Shown piece after piece: positions 1 through 7,913 of a stretch of DNA of 40,010 bases. Numbering within the stretch: position 1 is the first letter of the stretch; each line of letters begins with the position of its first letter. The DNA comes from Acidothermaceae bacterium (GTDB lineage: Bacteria; Actinomycetota; Actinomycetes; Acidothermales; Acidothermaceae), in assembly GCA_025934355.1 (NCBI GenBank), contig JAICYF010000006.1, forward strand, positions 1 to 40,010, written 5' to 3'. The notes beneath the pieces are model-generated. The model was not told where the DNA came from. It ran no database searches and saw only the letters and a program-made list of their open reading frames with translations. The position numbers were made by a program, and so were the translations under genes.

Positions 1-70
1 CGAACGACCCCGCAGGCGAATCGACGGTGCGGTCGTCGATCGCATCGGTGGCGGGCATCGCGAGGAGCAT
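1..70 (-). CDS. 5' end of an unidentified gene (partial)
   Basis: An open frame starts at ATG 70 (second ATG at 58) and runs off the left window edge without a stop, giving about 23 residues (MLLAMPATDAIDD, then a stretch ending SPAGSF). It is too short to assign. The acidic, low-complexity start ending in AGSF is the sort of leader seen before the first domain of actinobacterial replicative helicase DnaB, but this is only a guess from 23 residues. DnaA-box-like 9-mers lie just upstream. Confidence 0.3.
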   Translation of the reverse strand, partial: MLLAMPATDAIDDRTVDSPAGSF

Positions 71-135
71 GCGCTGACGCTATCCGCGGCCACCGACAAA
101 AACCGGCCAGAAAACCCTGCAGACAAAGAAAAAAG

Positions 136-156
136 TTATCCTCAGATTTGTCCACA
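136..156 (+). promoter_or_regulatory. Two adjacent DnaA-box-like 9-mers
   Basis: Seen: TTATCCTCA at 136-144 and TTGTCCACA at 148-156, in the same orientation with a 3-bp gap, inside an A-rich patch. TTGTCCACA is the DnaA-box form usual in high-GC actinobacteria; the first copy differs from TTATCCACA at one base. A third, one-mismatch copy (TCGTCCACA) lies at 226-234. They may titrate DnaA or regulate the gene at the left edge. No dnaA or dnaN flanks them, so oriC is not claimed. Confidence 0.4.
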
Positions 157-208
157 GCGGGCTGAATCGCGGTCAGTGTGACCGGACGGGAGCGGTCAGC
201 CGTGTTCG

Positions 209-225
209 CGCGCGCAGCACGCGCG
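209..225. terminator. GC hairpin downstream of the FNT gene
   Basis: CGCGCG (209-214), loop CAGCA, CGCGCG (220-225) forms a short perfect stem about 22 bases past the stop of the minus-strand FNT gene. There is no U-tract, so it would at most be a weak or Rho-assisted terminator. Confidence 0.25.
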
Positions 226-247
226 TCGTCCACACTCAGTCACGGCG

Positions 248-1018
248 TTAAGCGTCGACCGCCGCGCGCTGTTCCTCGACGACTTTCTTTCCTGCTTGCA
301 GCAGGCGCAGTGCGGTGACCAAGCCGATCCCGCCGATTATGTTGCCTAGCGCGGCCCATCCGGCTGCGGCCGCCCATACGCCGTAACCGAAGGGCGCGCC
401 GTAGATAAGCGCGGCGAACATGGTGAGCGACAGGATGATCGCGTGATGAAGCGAGCCGACGGCCAGCACAAACGCCATCGCGATTGCCGCGACAATGTGC
501 GCGAGGACCGAGTCGTTGCTGTGCTCCATCCAGGTCATCAATGTGATGGCAACGCCCCCGAGAACGGCTAACGCGAAGCTGTGCCAGCCAATTCCTGCGG
601 TGTGGTAACCGTTGCCAGCCGTCACGGCGGTCTCGCGTAGGCTCGGAAACCCGCCAGCGACGAAGGCCATCATCGTCCAGCCGGCCGCGAGATTCGTGAC
701 CGCGGTTGTTGTCCAGAGTCGCATCAGGGAGGCGAATCCGGCGCGTCGCGCCGTCATGGCGGCGATGGGAACCAAGAAGTTCTCGGTGAAGAGCTCACTG
801 TTCGCGAGCGTTAGCGCGATGAACCCGATGGTGAACGCTAAAGAACCCAAGGCCTTGCTGTGGGTGTCGTGCTCGACCAGGAAGTACGCCAGCACACCCA
901 TACTGACGTCGATGCCACCTACGGCCCCGGTCGCGAGGAGCGCTGGCCACGAACGGTTAAGGCGCGTCTCGCCTTCGCTGACGGATCGCTCGTAACCCGC
1001 CGTCGTCTGCTCGTCCAA
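248..1018 (-). CDS. Formate/nitrite transporter (FNT) family channel
   Basis: The 256-residue protein is a membrane pore of the FNT family (FocA/NirC/YfdC-like), moving small monovalent anions such as formate, nitrite or hydrosulfide. The sequence shows six hydrophobic segments, the family stretch NSELFTENFLVP around residues 73-84, a pore-region GSLHHAII segment around residue 187, and the closing ALGNIIGGIGL near residue 225. Length is normal for the family. The start is TTG at 1018, with GGGGAGG only about 2 bases upstream, an unusually short spacing, so the exact start is uncertain. It stands alone; uxaC lies upstream on the same strand behind a gap of about 117 bp. The transported ion cannot be read from sequence. 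Formate or nitrite would fit the hydrogenase and molybdoenzyme locus far downstream, but that is inference. Confidence 0.88.
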   Translation of the reverse strand: MDEQTTAGYERSVSEGETRLNRSWPALLATGAVGGIDVSMGVLAYFLVEHDTHSKALGSLAFTIGFIALTLANSELFTENFLVPIAAMTARRAGFASLMRLWTTTAVTNLAAGWTMMAFVAGGFPSLRETAVTAGNGYHTAGIGWHSFALAVLGGVAITLMTWMEHSNDSVLAHIVAAIAMAFVLAVGSLHHAIILSLTMFAALIYGAPFGYGVWAAAAGWAALGNIIGGIGLVTALRLLQAGKKVVEEQRAAVDA

Positions 1019-1135
1019 CGCGCCTCCCCGCCGAGGGTGCTCAACCGCGGTTGCAGGTCATTTCCCTCGGACGAGCGCTTTCGAACGTGTCGGTGAAGTC
1101 TCGGCGCCGGCCCGGTGCGACGGCATGCGGCGTGA

Positions 1136-2557
1136 CTAGCTCTTCAGCGGCGGATACGCCTCGCGCGGCAGCCTCACGGTGAGGTCGATCGCGGTCTCTA
1201 TGGCTTCGTCAAGGCCGAGCACGCCCCCGGTGACCTGGTTCGCGAGGTAGGCCGCGTCGACTCGGCGGGCAACGTCGTGGCGCGCTGGGATAGACGTGAA
1301 GGCACGCGTGTCGTCGACGAAACCCGCCGTGTTGTAGAAACCCGCGGTCTCGGTGACTGCTTCGCGGAAACGCAGCATCGCGTGCGGCGCGTCGAGAAAC
1401 CACCACGGGACGCCGAGCCGCATCGCCGGGTAAACGCCGGCGAGCGGGGCGAGTTCGCGCGAGTAGGTCGTCTCGTCAATCGTGAACACGACACAGTGAA
1501 AATGCGGGTCGCGACCGAATGCTTGCAGGAGGGGCCGCAGACCGCGCACGAAGTCGACCGGCAACGGGATGTCAAAGCCGACGTCTGGGCCGAAGGTGGC
1601 GTCGACTCGCGAATCGTGCCCGCGCAGCACGCCAGGATGGATTTGCATGACCAGGCCGTCGTCGGCGCTCATGCGCGCCATTTCGAACAGCATGTTGCTC
1701 GCGAACGCAGTGGCGTCGACCACCGACACCGACCCGTTCAACGCGGAACGGTAAATGCGGTCGGCGTCCGCTCGGTCGAGGGGAGTGGAGTCGGCGGTGG
1801 CGTGACCGTGGTCGGTGGCGCGGGCGCCGTTTTGGACGAAGAATGCGCGGCGTTGGCGCAGCGCGGCGAGAAATCCGTCGTAGTCGCCGGTTTCGACGCC
1901 AGATACCGCCGCCAGCCTGGCGACGGCGTCCTTCCAACCGGAGTGGTTGATGTGCACCAGCGCGTCTGGTCGGAATGTCGGCACGACCACGCCGTCCCAA
2001 TCTGACGCGACGATCGCCCGATGGGCCGCAAGGTCTGACAGTGGTGAGTCTGTGGTGGCGAGGATCTCGAGGCCGAAGCGGTCGAAAAGCGCTCGCGGTC
2101 GAAACGCCGGTTCGCGCAGTTTCGCGTCGATGTCCTCGTACAGTTTGTCGGCACTGTCCAGACTCGGTTCTACGGTGATGCCGAAGATCTCGCTGAGCTG
2201 CTGGGTGAGCCACAACCGACTTGGCGTGCCGCGGAAATAACGCCAGCCAGCGCAAAAGGCGCGCCAGATCGCTCGGGGGTCTGTCTCGACGGGCAGGCCG
2301 TCGCGTCGCCCGACGCCCAGACTCTCGAGGCTGACGCCTTGCGACCCAAGCATGCGGGTCACGTAGTGGTCGGGGACGACGAGCAACCGAGCGGGGTCGG
2401 CAAAGGGCTCATCATTTGCGAGCACCGCGGCCTCGACGTGGCCGTGCATGCTGATCAGCGGCAGATTCCTAATTTCGGCGAAGATTTGTCGAGCGACGGC
2501 TCGTGCAGGGGGGTCGATCGGGAAGATGCGGTCGTCGTCGAGGGTCAGCTGGCGCAC
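1136..2557 (-). CDS. uxaC: Glucuronate isomerase
   Basis: Converts D-glucuronate to D-fructuronate (and galacturonate to tagaturonate), the first cytoplasmic step of hexuronate breakdown, in an amidohydrolase-like barrel. Seen: an N-terminal metal-binding HGH in ISMHGHVEA, the family region with FRGTPSRLWLTQQL, an ATTDSPLSDLAAH strand, QIHPGVLRGHDSR, FGPDVGFD, and the C-terminal PWWFLDAP and DDTRAF segments. The frame stays open to a TTG at 2656 (506 residues), but GTG 2557 gives 473 residues, matching the roughly 470 of the family, and begins just before the conserved FPIDPPARAVARQIF helix; I chose it. No other uronate gene (uxaA/B, kdgK) is nearby, so it is an isolated pathway gene in this window. 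Confidence 0.9.
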   Translation of the reverse strand: MRQLTLDDDRIFPIDPPARAVARQIFAEIRNLPLISMHGHVEAAVLANDEPFADPARLLVVPDHYVTRMLGSQGVSLESLGVGRRDGLPVETDPRAIWRAFCAGWRYFRGTPSRLWLTQQLSEIFGITVEPSLDSADKLYEDIDAKLREPAFRPRALFDRFGLEILATTDSPLSDLAAHRAIVASDWDGVVVPTFRPDALVHINHSGWKDAVARLAAVSGVETGDYDGFLAALRQRRAFFVQNGARATDHGHATADSTPLDRADADRIYRSALNGSVSVVDATAFASNMLFEMARMSADDGLVMQIHPGVLRGHDSRVDATFGPDVGFDIPLPVDFVRGLRPLLQAFGRDPHFHCVVFTIDETTYSRELAPLAGVYPAMRLGVPWWFLDAPHAMLRFREAVTETAGFYNTAGFVDDTRAFTSIPARHDVARRVDAAYLANQVTGGVLGLDEAIETAIDLTVRLPREAYPPLKS

Positions 2558-2878
2558 GGTTCGAACCGTTTCGCACTCGTCGATCGCCCGCAAGGAAGCG
2601 CGCAGGGGATTCCGCCGGGAATCGTCGAAGGATGAGCGGTCGGGTCGATCAACCAAGCCTGCCGAGGGACGCGATGGGTGCAGCGAGGGTCGTCGGTCGG
2701 TCCGACGCGCAACAGCCTACGGGCGTGCGCCACTCATCGCCGAGCGAGGGCTGCGCCCGGCCGAAGCGACACGCCAGACGACGACGGGAGTGGGAGCGTC
2801 ACGTGTCGCTGGGCGATAGAAAAGGCGGTCAGAGCCACGTTTTAAATCATTCGATGGCCGCGCCCAGGTGTCGCTAGC
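2558..2878. other. Intergenic stretch between uxaC and the GNAT gene
   Basis: About 320 bases, of which the first 100 could belong to a longer uxaC. The divergent promoters of uxaC and the acetyltransferase should lie here. An AT-rich patch (TTTTAAAT near 2840) is the only promoter-like feature. I see no gene, repeat or clear operator. Confidence 0.4.
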
Positions 2879-3469
2879 GTGACCGCACCCTGTCGTCGTC
2901 AGATGAGATTCGGTGGGTCGTTGACCAGATTGCAGTTTCGAGTGGCTTGCGCGGACGATGCGGCGGCGGTCGCAGCGCTGCACGCCGACAGCTGGCGTCG
3001 GCACTATCGCGGCGCTTATTCCGACGCGTTTCTCGACGGCGACGTCGAATCCGACCGTTTAGCGGTTTGGACGACGCGGCTCGGCGTCGCCGATCCGTTT
3101 CGGCACACCGTGGTCGTGCACGACGACGGAACTCTGGTCGGCTTCGTGCACGTCATGCTTGACGACGACCCCTGTTGGGGGTCGTTGATTGACAACCTGC
3201 ACGTCAGTCACTCGCTCCGGCGCCGTGGGCTCGGCACTCGACTGATGAAGCTGGCCGCCGCGGAGGTCGCCGACAAAGCACCTGGCGGCGGCATGTACCT
3301 CTGGGTGCTCGAGCAGAACACCGACGCCCAAGCGTTCTATCGAGCTCTTGGCGGGGTTGAGGTCGAGAGCGCCCTCGTTGGCGCCCCTGGGGGAGTGCCC
3401 GCTCGTCTCGCCGGCGTGCCCGCCAAGTTGCGGATGGCTTGGCCGGCGCCCGTGCGGTTGAGAGCCTGA
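2879..3469 (+). CDS. GNAT-family N-acetyltransferase
   Basis: A 196-residue cytoplasmic acyl-CoA-dependent transferase; the substrate is unknown. The acetyl-CoA pyrophosphate loop is visible as LRRRGLGTRLM (about residue 114), preceded by the beta-bulge strand SLIDNLHVSHS and followed by LWVLEQNTDAQAFYRALG, the usual motif B. The start is uncertain: GTG 2879, ATG 2903 (in frame) and a TTG near 2920 are all possible, and none has a good ribosome site. The domain proper begins at about residue 20. The last 133 bases overlap the 3' end of the convergent MocR-type regulator in antisense. The tail, ending in an AKLRMAWP-like strand, resembles the closing strand of related acetyltransferases, so the overlap is likely real coding. 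Confidence 0.85.
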   Translation: MTAPCRRQMRFGGSLTRLQFRVACADDAAAVAALHADSWRRHYRGAYSDAFLDGDVESDRLAVWTTRLGVADPFRHTVVVHDDGTLVGFVHVMLDDDPCWGSLIDNLHVSHSLRRRGLGTRLMKLAAAEVADKAPGGGMYLWVLEQNTDAQAFYRALGGVEVESALVGAPGGVPARLAGVPAKLRMAWPAPVRLRA

Positions 3470-4947
3470 GCGATGATCGCGATGCCCTCGCCGATCTCAC
3501 CGGGCGAGCGAGCCGCGTAGCCAAGCACCAACCCCGGCTGACCGGGGGACATGCGATGCATGGAGAGCGGTTGTGTCTTGACACCCTGCGACAACGCAAG
3601 CCGTGCAAGCTCGACGTCGTCGGTCGGCTCATTGAGGGTGATCGTGAGATGCAGGCCGGCCGCCGCGCCGTGCACCGTGGCGGTCGGAATGTGCTCGCGG
3701 AGCGCGTCGACCATCGCGTCGCGGCGACGGCGATGCCGTTGACGAAGCAGCCGAAGGTGCCGTTCAAGGTCGCCGGACTCCATCAACGCCGCAAGGGTGA
3801 GCTGCGGGAGTCCGGCATTGCCCAGGTCGCTGTCGCGTTTCGCGGCGACCACGGCGTCGTGCATCCGCGCAGGCACAACCAGCCAACCGATCCGAAGCGC
3901 GGGCGCCAGCAGTTTCGACACGCTGCTCGCGTAACAGACGTGGTCGGGCAGCATCGACCGAAGTGCGGGCACCGGCGGCCGGTCGTATCGGTGCTCGGCG
4001 TCGTAGTCGTCTTCGATGACCAGGCCGTCGTTGTCAACAGCCCACTGCGCGAGATCGCGCCGCCGATCGCCGTCAAGGACCACGCCCATCGGAAATTGAT
4101 GGGCGGGCGTCAGATGCACGACCCGCGCGGAGGAGTGTTCGAGTTCGTCAACGCGCACTCCCTTGTCATCGACGGCAACCCCGATCGCGTCGATGCCGTT
4201 GGCGCGCAACTGCTCGCGAACACCCAGCGAACCGGGATCCTCAACGGCGACAAGGTGCGAGCCTTCGGCGCGCAGCACCTTGGCCAGCAAGGCCAACGCC
4301 TGGGCCACACCGGCGACGGCGATAACTTGCTCCGGGTCGACGCGAACGCCGCGGTTGCGTGCTAGCCAACGCGACACCGCCAGTCGAAACGCGGCAGTGC
4401 CAGCGGCGGGTGCGTAGCCGAAATCCGCCGGTAGCAGGGCGTCGAGAACTCTGCGCTCGGTGCGCAGCCAGGCACCACGAGGGAAGGCGGCGAGGTCCGG
4501 AACGCCGGGGGAAAGGTCGATCCGGGCGGGGACGGCGCGCAGCTCCTCGAAGCTGAGATTTCCGAATGGGCGTTGAAAAATCGCGTCTAGCAGCGGTGGC
4601 GTCGGGCCCATCACGTCGTCCGACATCGCTTTTTCAGGCGTCGCTTTATCAGGTGCGGGAGTCGCGACAACGACCGTGCCGCCGCGGCCGCGCGCGGCCA
4701 CCTGCCCGCTCTCACCGAGCCGGCGATACGCCTCGGTGACGACGCCGCGCGACACGCCGAGTTCGTCAGCGAGCACGCGGCTCGCGGGGAGACGGGCGCC
4801 GGTCGCCAGCCGGCCGTCAATGATGGCCTGCCGCAATTGCGTGGTCAGCGACTCGCACCGGTCGCCGCGCCTGATGTCGGCGATCGACAGATGGAGGAAG
4901 TCGGTGGCATTGGACCCGTCGACCGCAGCAGTTTTGGACCTGGCCAT
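3337..4947 (-). CDS. MocR/PdxR-type regulator (GntR HTH + aminotransferase fold)
   Basis: A 536-residue PLP-binding transcription factor. The N-terminal GntR winged helix covers about residues 10-95 (LTTQLRQAIIDGRL, then LPASRVLADELGVSRG) and is fused to a fold-type-I aminotransferase domain. That domain shows the PGVPDLAAFP start, an internal EDDYDAEHRYD (the usual cofactor Asp) and SSVSKLLAPALRIGW, where the Lys is the expected PLP Schiff-base residue. Such proteins often regulate vitamin B6 synthesis or an adjacent divergent gene. The start chosen is ATG 4947; a TTG at 4977 is an alternative. Only 9 bp separate it from the divergent EamA gene. The C-terminal ~40 residues (alanine/proline-rich) overlap the GNAT gene and look like readthrough beyond the normal domain end. 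Confidence 0.88.
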   Translation of the reverse strand: MARSKTAAVDGSNATDFLHLSIADIRRGDRCESLTTQLRQAIIDGRLATGARLPASRVLADELGVSRGVVTEAYRRLGESGQVAARGRGGTVVVATPAPDKATPEKAMSDDVMGPTPPLLDAIFQRPFGNLSFEELRAVPARIDLSPGVPDLAAFPRGAWLRTERRVLDALLPADFGYAPAAGTAAFRLAVSRWLARNRGVRVDPEQVIAVAGVAQALALLAKVLRAEGSHLVAVEDPGSLGVREQLRANGIDAIGVAVDDKGVRVDELEHSSARVVHLTPAHQFPMGVVLDGDRRRDLAQWAVDNDGLVIEDDYDAEHRYDRPPVPALRSMLPDHVCYASSVSKLLAPALRIGWLVVPARMHDAVVAAKRDSDLGNAGLPQLTLAALMESGDLERHLRLLRQRHRRRRDAMVDALREHIPTATVHGAAAGLHLTITLNEPTDDVELARLALSQGVKTQPLSMHRMSPGQPGLVLGYAARSPGEIGEGIAIIAQALNRTGAGQAIRNLAGTPARRAGTPPGAPTRALSTSTPPRAR

Positions 4948-4956
4948 GAGGCCATT

Positions 4957-5823
4957 ATGGCGACGATCGTTGATCAAGTGACGACGAGAAACGTGTTGGG
5001 CGCCGCGCAGGGCGCGTCGGGCATGGCGATTGTCGGTGGCAGCGTCGCGGTGTCACGCGCGCTGGTGCACGCGCCGCTGTTCGCCGCGCAGGGCATTCGT
5101 TACACGATCGCGGCCGCATTGCTTTTTGCGGTCGGACGCCGCCGGGTGCGTCGACCCCGCGGACGTGAGTGGGCGTGGCTCGCCGCGGTCGCGTTGAGCG
5201 GGCTCGTTCTGTTCAACATCGCGGTGGTACGCGGCGTGCAGCACGCCAGCCCGGCGGCGATCGGCGTGGCGGTCGCGCTCGTCCCGATGGCGCTCGCGGT
5301 GGTCGGCGCGATGCTGGAGGGACGTCGCCCGCGGCAGCGGGTGCTAGCAGCCGCGATGGTCGTCACGGCCGGAAGTTGCTTGGTCGAAGGGTTCGGTCAC
5401 GCCAGCGTGGAAGGGGCGTTGTGGGCCGCGCTCGTCCTGTGTTGCGAGGCAGGCTTCACGCTCCTCGCGCTGCCGGTGTTGCCTGGGCAGGGCTCGTGGG
5501 GGGTCTCGTTGCACGCGACCTGGATGGGGGCAGCTGCCTACGTCGTCCTGGCGCTTTCTTTTGAGGGTGCGGGCGCGTTTGAGTCGTTGACCGCGCCGCA
5601 GTGGGGCGCAGTGTTGTTCCTCGCGGTGATGGTGACGGCGGTGGCGTTTGTGCTTTGGTACACGGCAGTTTCATCACTCGGGCCTGACCGCGCCGGGTTG
5701 TTGACCGGCGTGGTTCCGGCCTCCGCGGCGCTCCTTGGCGTTGCGACAGGCGCGGCCTGGCCCGCGATGTTGGCCTGGGTTGGCATCGCCGTCGTGGGTG
5801 GGGGATTGACGTTTGGGCTTTAG
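4957..5823 (+). CDS. EamA/DMT-family membrane transporter
   Basis: A 288-residue inner-membrane exporter of the drug/metabolite transporter superfamily, with about ten hydrophobic segments in two EamA repeats (residues ~10-140 and ~150-288). The family feature in each half is a short conserved stretch after a helix, for example GVQHASPAAIGVAVALVP and SSLGPDRAGLLTGVVP. ATG 4957 is chosen because GAGG lies 5 bases upstream; a GTG at 4978 is the fallback. It sits back-to-back with the MocR-type regulator, a common arrangement in which the regulator controls a B6- or amine-related exporter. Substrate is unknown. Confidence 0.85.
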   Translation: MATIVDQVTTRNVLGAAQGASGMAIVGGSVAVSRALVHAPLFAAQGIRYTIAAALLFAVGRRRVRRPRGREWAWLAAVALSGLVLFNIAVVRGVQHASPAAIGVAVALVPMALAVVGAMLEGRRPRQRVLAAAMVVTAGSCLVEGFGHASVEGALWAALVLCCEAGFTLLALPVLPGQGSWGVSLHATWMGAAAYVVLALSFEGAGAFESLTAPQWGAVLFLAVMVTAVAFVLWYTAVSSLGPDRAGLLTGVVPASAALLGVATGAAWPAMLAWVGIAVVGGGLTFGL

Positions 5824-5861
5824 CCGCGGGCGCCGACTAACGGCCGGAAGCGGATGGTCGG

Positions 5862-6161
5862 TCACTCGTCGATTTGAAACCGCAGCTCACTCCGGTAAGC
5901 GCCCGAAGGGGGAGCCTCGTCGACGTTCGTGGGCTGCGGTTCCGCATCCTGAGGCCAGAATCTGACGGCTCTGAAATCGAAACCGTCCTGGCCTGGCGCT
6001 TCCGACTCAAGCCAAACGGCCTGACCCGCGACGAATGAGCGGTAGCCGTCGACCGCCGCCTGACTGTAGTGCGCCCAACATCCACCGGGCGTGTCACGTG
6101 ACTCGATGACGCCCCAGCCGTCGTCTCGATGCCATTCGCGAATGACCCCTGGCGACAGCAC
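5862..6161 (-). CDS. Cold-shock-domain protein
   Basis: A 99-residue protein that is essentially one CSD/OB fold: GVIREWHRDDGWGVIES is the first strand pair with the RNP1-like GWGVI, followed by CWAHYSQA (replacing the usual FVHFSAI) and DGFDFRAVRFWP. CSD proteins bind single-stranded nucleic acid; this actinobacterial branch has a divergent RNP2. A longer frame exists upstream, but the start is GTG 6161 because AAAGGAGG sits five bases before it, the strongest ribosome site noticed in the window, and the upstream part is antisense to the recombinase pseudogene. The acidic tail (QPTNVDEAPPS) is variable. It stands alone, next to the mobile island. Confidence 0.8.
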   Translation of the reverse strand: MLSPGVIREWHRDDGWGVIESRDTPGGCWAHYSQAAVDGYRSFVAGQAVWLESEAPGQDGFDFRAVRFWPQDAEPQPTNVDEAPPSGAYRSELRFQIDE

Positions 6162-6271
6162 GGCGGCCTCCTTTGCTGCTGCATCGACTATGCCGAACCA
6201 CGATATGGACGCAAACAACGCCTTGGGCGCGGGGAGCTGCCCGCGGGCCGATTTTCGGTGAGGCTGGGATA

Positions 6272-6299
6272 AGTTGACATAATGTCTCTTATCGGCGCT
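6272..6299 (-). other. dif-like XerC/XerD recombination site
   Basis: Read on the minus strand, an 11-bp XerC-like half (AGCGCCGATAA, 6299-6289), a 6-bp centre (GAGACA) and an 11-bp XerD-like half (TTATGTCAACT, 6282-6272) make a 28-mer. From memory of the published actinobacterial dif consensus, 24 of 28 positions agree, including the whole CCGATAA and ACATTATGTCAA blocks. It lies 19 bp before the truncated recombinase. It could be the chromosomal dif or the attachment site of an element that borrows XerCD. The palindromic nature (GATAAG...CTTATC) is directly visible. Confidence 0.6.
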
Positions 6300-6318
6300 T
6301 AAACAACGGGAGCGCCGG

Positions 6319-7111
6319 ATGAACCAGCTCGACGTGGTCACCCAGGGCACCTTCCTGCGCGCCAAGCAGGCGGTCACCGTCGCGATCGACTTCCTGAACT
6401 GGCTCGCTGACCACGACGTCGAACTCGCCGAGCTGGAGCAAGGCCATCGCGACGCGTGGCAGGCCTCCGGGCCGTCGACCCGGCTGGTCGTGGACCGCTT
6501 CCTCACTTGGGCCGTCAAGGCCCGGCTTGTTCGAGCCGACCTCAAGGTTGCGCGACACCGCCGCGGAACGAGTCCGCGCATGAATGCCGAAGACCAACAG
6601 CGGACGGTTCAGCGCGTCGTCCACAGCGACGAACTCAACCCGCGCGACCGTGCCGTGGCGATCCTCGTCGTCGTCTTCGGCCAACAGATCGAGGACGTCG
6701 TCGCACTCACCTGGGACGACGTCGCGGTCGCCGACGCCACCGTCACCGTCAGGGTCGGCACGATCCGGATCACGATGCCAGAGCCGCTCGACCTGCCCTG
6801 GCGCGAGCTGGCCACCAAGCCCGGCAATGACGACCGCGACACACCCCAACAGCGACTGGGTTTTTCGGGGCTACTCTCCCGGTCGCCACATCGACGCCGG
6901 GCACCTGCGAGCCCGGCTGCGCGACGTGTTCAGCACTCGCGCCGCGCGGCTGGGAACACTGCACGAACTCACGAAAACCACGCCCGTCGCCATCCTCGCC
7001 GAGGCCCTCGGCTACCACCCGGCAACCATCGAGCGGCACACCATAGACTCGGCTGCCGCCTACAGCCGATACGTCGCCGCCAGCCCTGGAAACAAGGCGA
7101 AACCCCGGTGA
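6319..7111 (+). pseudogene. Tyrosine-recombinase-type integrase, 5'-truncated and frameshifted
   Basis: The first frame (from ATG 6319) encodes an actinobacterial integrase segment: helix-rich LNWLADHDVELAELEQ, then DRFLTWAVKARL, then NPRDRAVAILVVVFGQQIEDV. Around 6830-6850 the similarity jumps to the next frame (+1), which continues SDWVFRGYSPGRHIDAGHL, VAILAEALGYHPATIERH and AAYSRYVAA, to TGA 7109-7111. A single indel therefore split one gene. Compared with full members of this family (as I recall, more than 400 residues) the N-terminal half is missing, so the gene is doubly dead. A second, shorter copy of the middle part lies at 8900-9032, and a dif-like site lies immediately upstream. Confidence 0.8.
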
Positions 7112-7311
7112 CATAACCAGGCCAGGATTGTTCGGGGTGTCGGCCATACCCCGTAATAAGTCGCAACTGACCGGCCCACAGGCCCCTACGTGTCGACGAA
7201 CGTGCTCTCGGCCGCCGGGGCGCGTGACGCGTCGCGCGAGGAACTGCGCCCGGCTCATCGCCTGATTACCGACCTGGCCGATCTGATCTGACGTTTTGCG
7301 ATGGGCGAACG
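7112..7311. other. Intergenic remnant between recombinase and lipoprotein
   Basis: A 200-base gap. On the plus strand about 7150-7291 is open and reads GPYVSTNVLSAAGARDASRE, ending in ITDLADLI and a stop. It looks like the C-terminus of a lost gene rather than a start-to-stop gene. I do not recognise the family. Confidence 0.3.
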
Positions 7312-7905
7312 CTACGAGCGCTTCGGGTTCAGGTCTTGTATGGGCAGGTTTTTCGGCAGGACATCAATCAGATCGGCGGTGGTGAGCGGTGTCCCGGAGG
7401 CCGCAAGAGGGTGGAGTGGGTCTCGTTGGTTCTTGCATTGCCGCACCGCTTGCCCGCCCTTTATTTCGAAGAGTCCTTGATATCCGTCTGTCACAAAGTA
7501 ATGCCCAGGTGCTTGCGCTGCGTTTTGCAGTAAGAAGAGGATGTAGTCGCCGGGCGGCAGGAGAGGATCGCCAGCAACGCCGATCTCCGAAATAACGGTA
7601 GGCGTCGTCGCGCCCGGCGCGGCGCTGATCACCGAGACGTTCTGGAGTGGGAATGTCCAGACTCCGGCAGGGCCTTGTTTTTTGAAGCTGCCAGTCATGA
7701 CGCTTGCCTTGGTCACCACGTTACTGGCGTCGGCAAGCTGCACTAGCTGCGGCGCGGTCGGGTAGACGCACGGCGTCTCTGGCCCGAGTGGTAGGTGCTG
7801 CTGCGAGAGCGAAGATTCTTTGTTGTTAGACGAGCTGCAGCCCGCTAATGCTAATAGCAACGCGGCGGTAGCCAGGGTGAGTACCCGGATGCGAGTAGGT
7901 GTCAT
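7312..7905 (-). CDS. Putative lipoprotein, function unknown
   Basis: A 197-residue exported protein. The N-terminus is a textbook lipoprotein signal: TPTRIRV, hydrophobic LTLATAALLLALAG, then Cys in LALAGC (about residue 23), followed by a Ser/Asn-rich linker. It should be anchored on the outer face of the membrane. The mature part (about 170 residues) has the feel of a small beta-sandwich (GVWTFPLQNVSVISA; LLPPGDYILFLLQ) and two further Cys. Not recognised. It follows the secreted protein gene by 8 bp, and its ribosome site (TAGGAAATGAG) overlaps that gene's stop, so the two are co-translated cargo between two recombinase remnants. Confidence 0.75.
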   Translation of the reverse strand: MTPTRIRVLTLATAALLLALAGCSSSNNKESSLSQQHLPLGPETPCVYPTAPQLVQLADASNVVTKASVMTGSFKKQGPAGVWTFPLQNVSVISAAPGATTPTVISEIGVAGDPLLPPGDYILFLLQNAAQAPGHYFVTDGYQGLFEIKGGQAVRQCKNQRDPLHPLAASGTPLTTADLIDVLPKNLPIQDLNPKRS

Positions 7906-7913
7906 CTCATTTC

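Noticed and set aside
71-247. Chromosome origin (oriC)
   Set aside because: Only three DnaA-like sites and no dnaA/dnaN or rpmH next to it; kept as a box cluster only.
3439-4365. 308-codon plus-strand frame
   Set aside because: Antisense to the MocR-type gene; no recognisable fold.
6162-6581. Longer start for the cold-shock gene
   Set aside because: The upstream part is antisense to the integrase and a strong ribosome site marks GTG 6161.
6289-6849. 186-codon minus-strand frame, with a similar-looking minus frame at 8764-9003
   Set aside because: Both are antisense to the two integrase copies; their likeness only reflects the DNA repeat.
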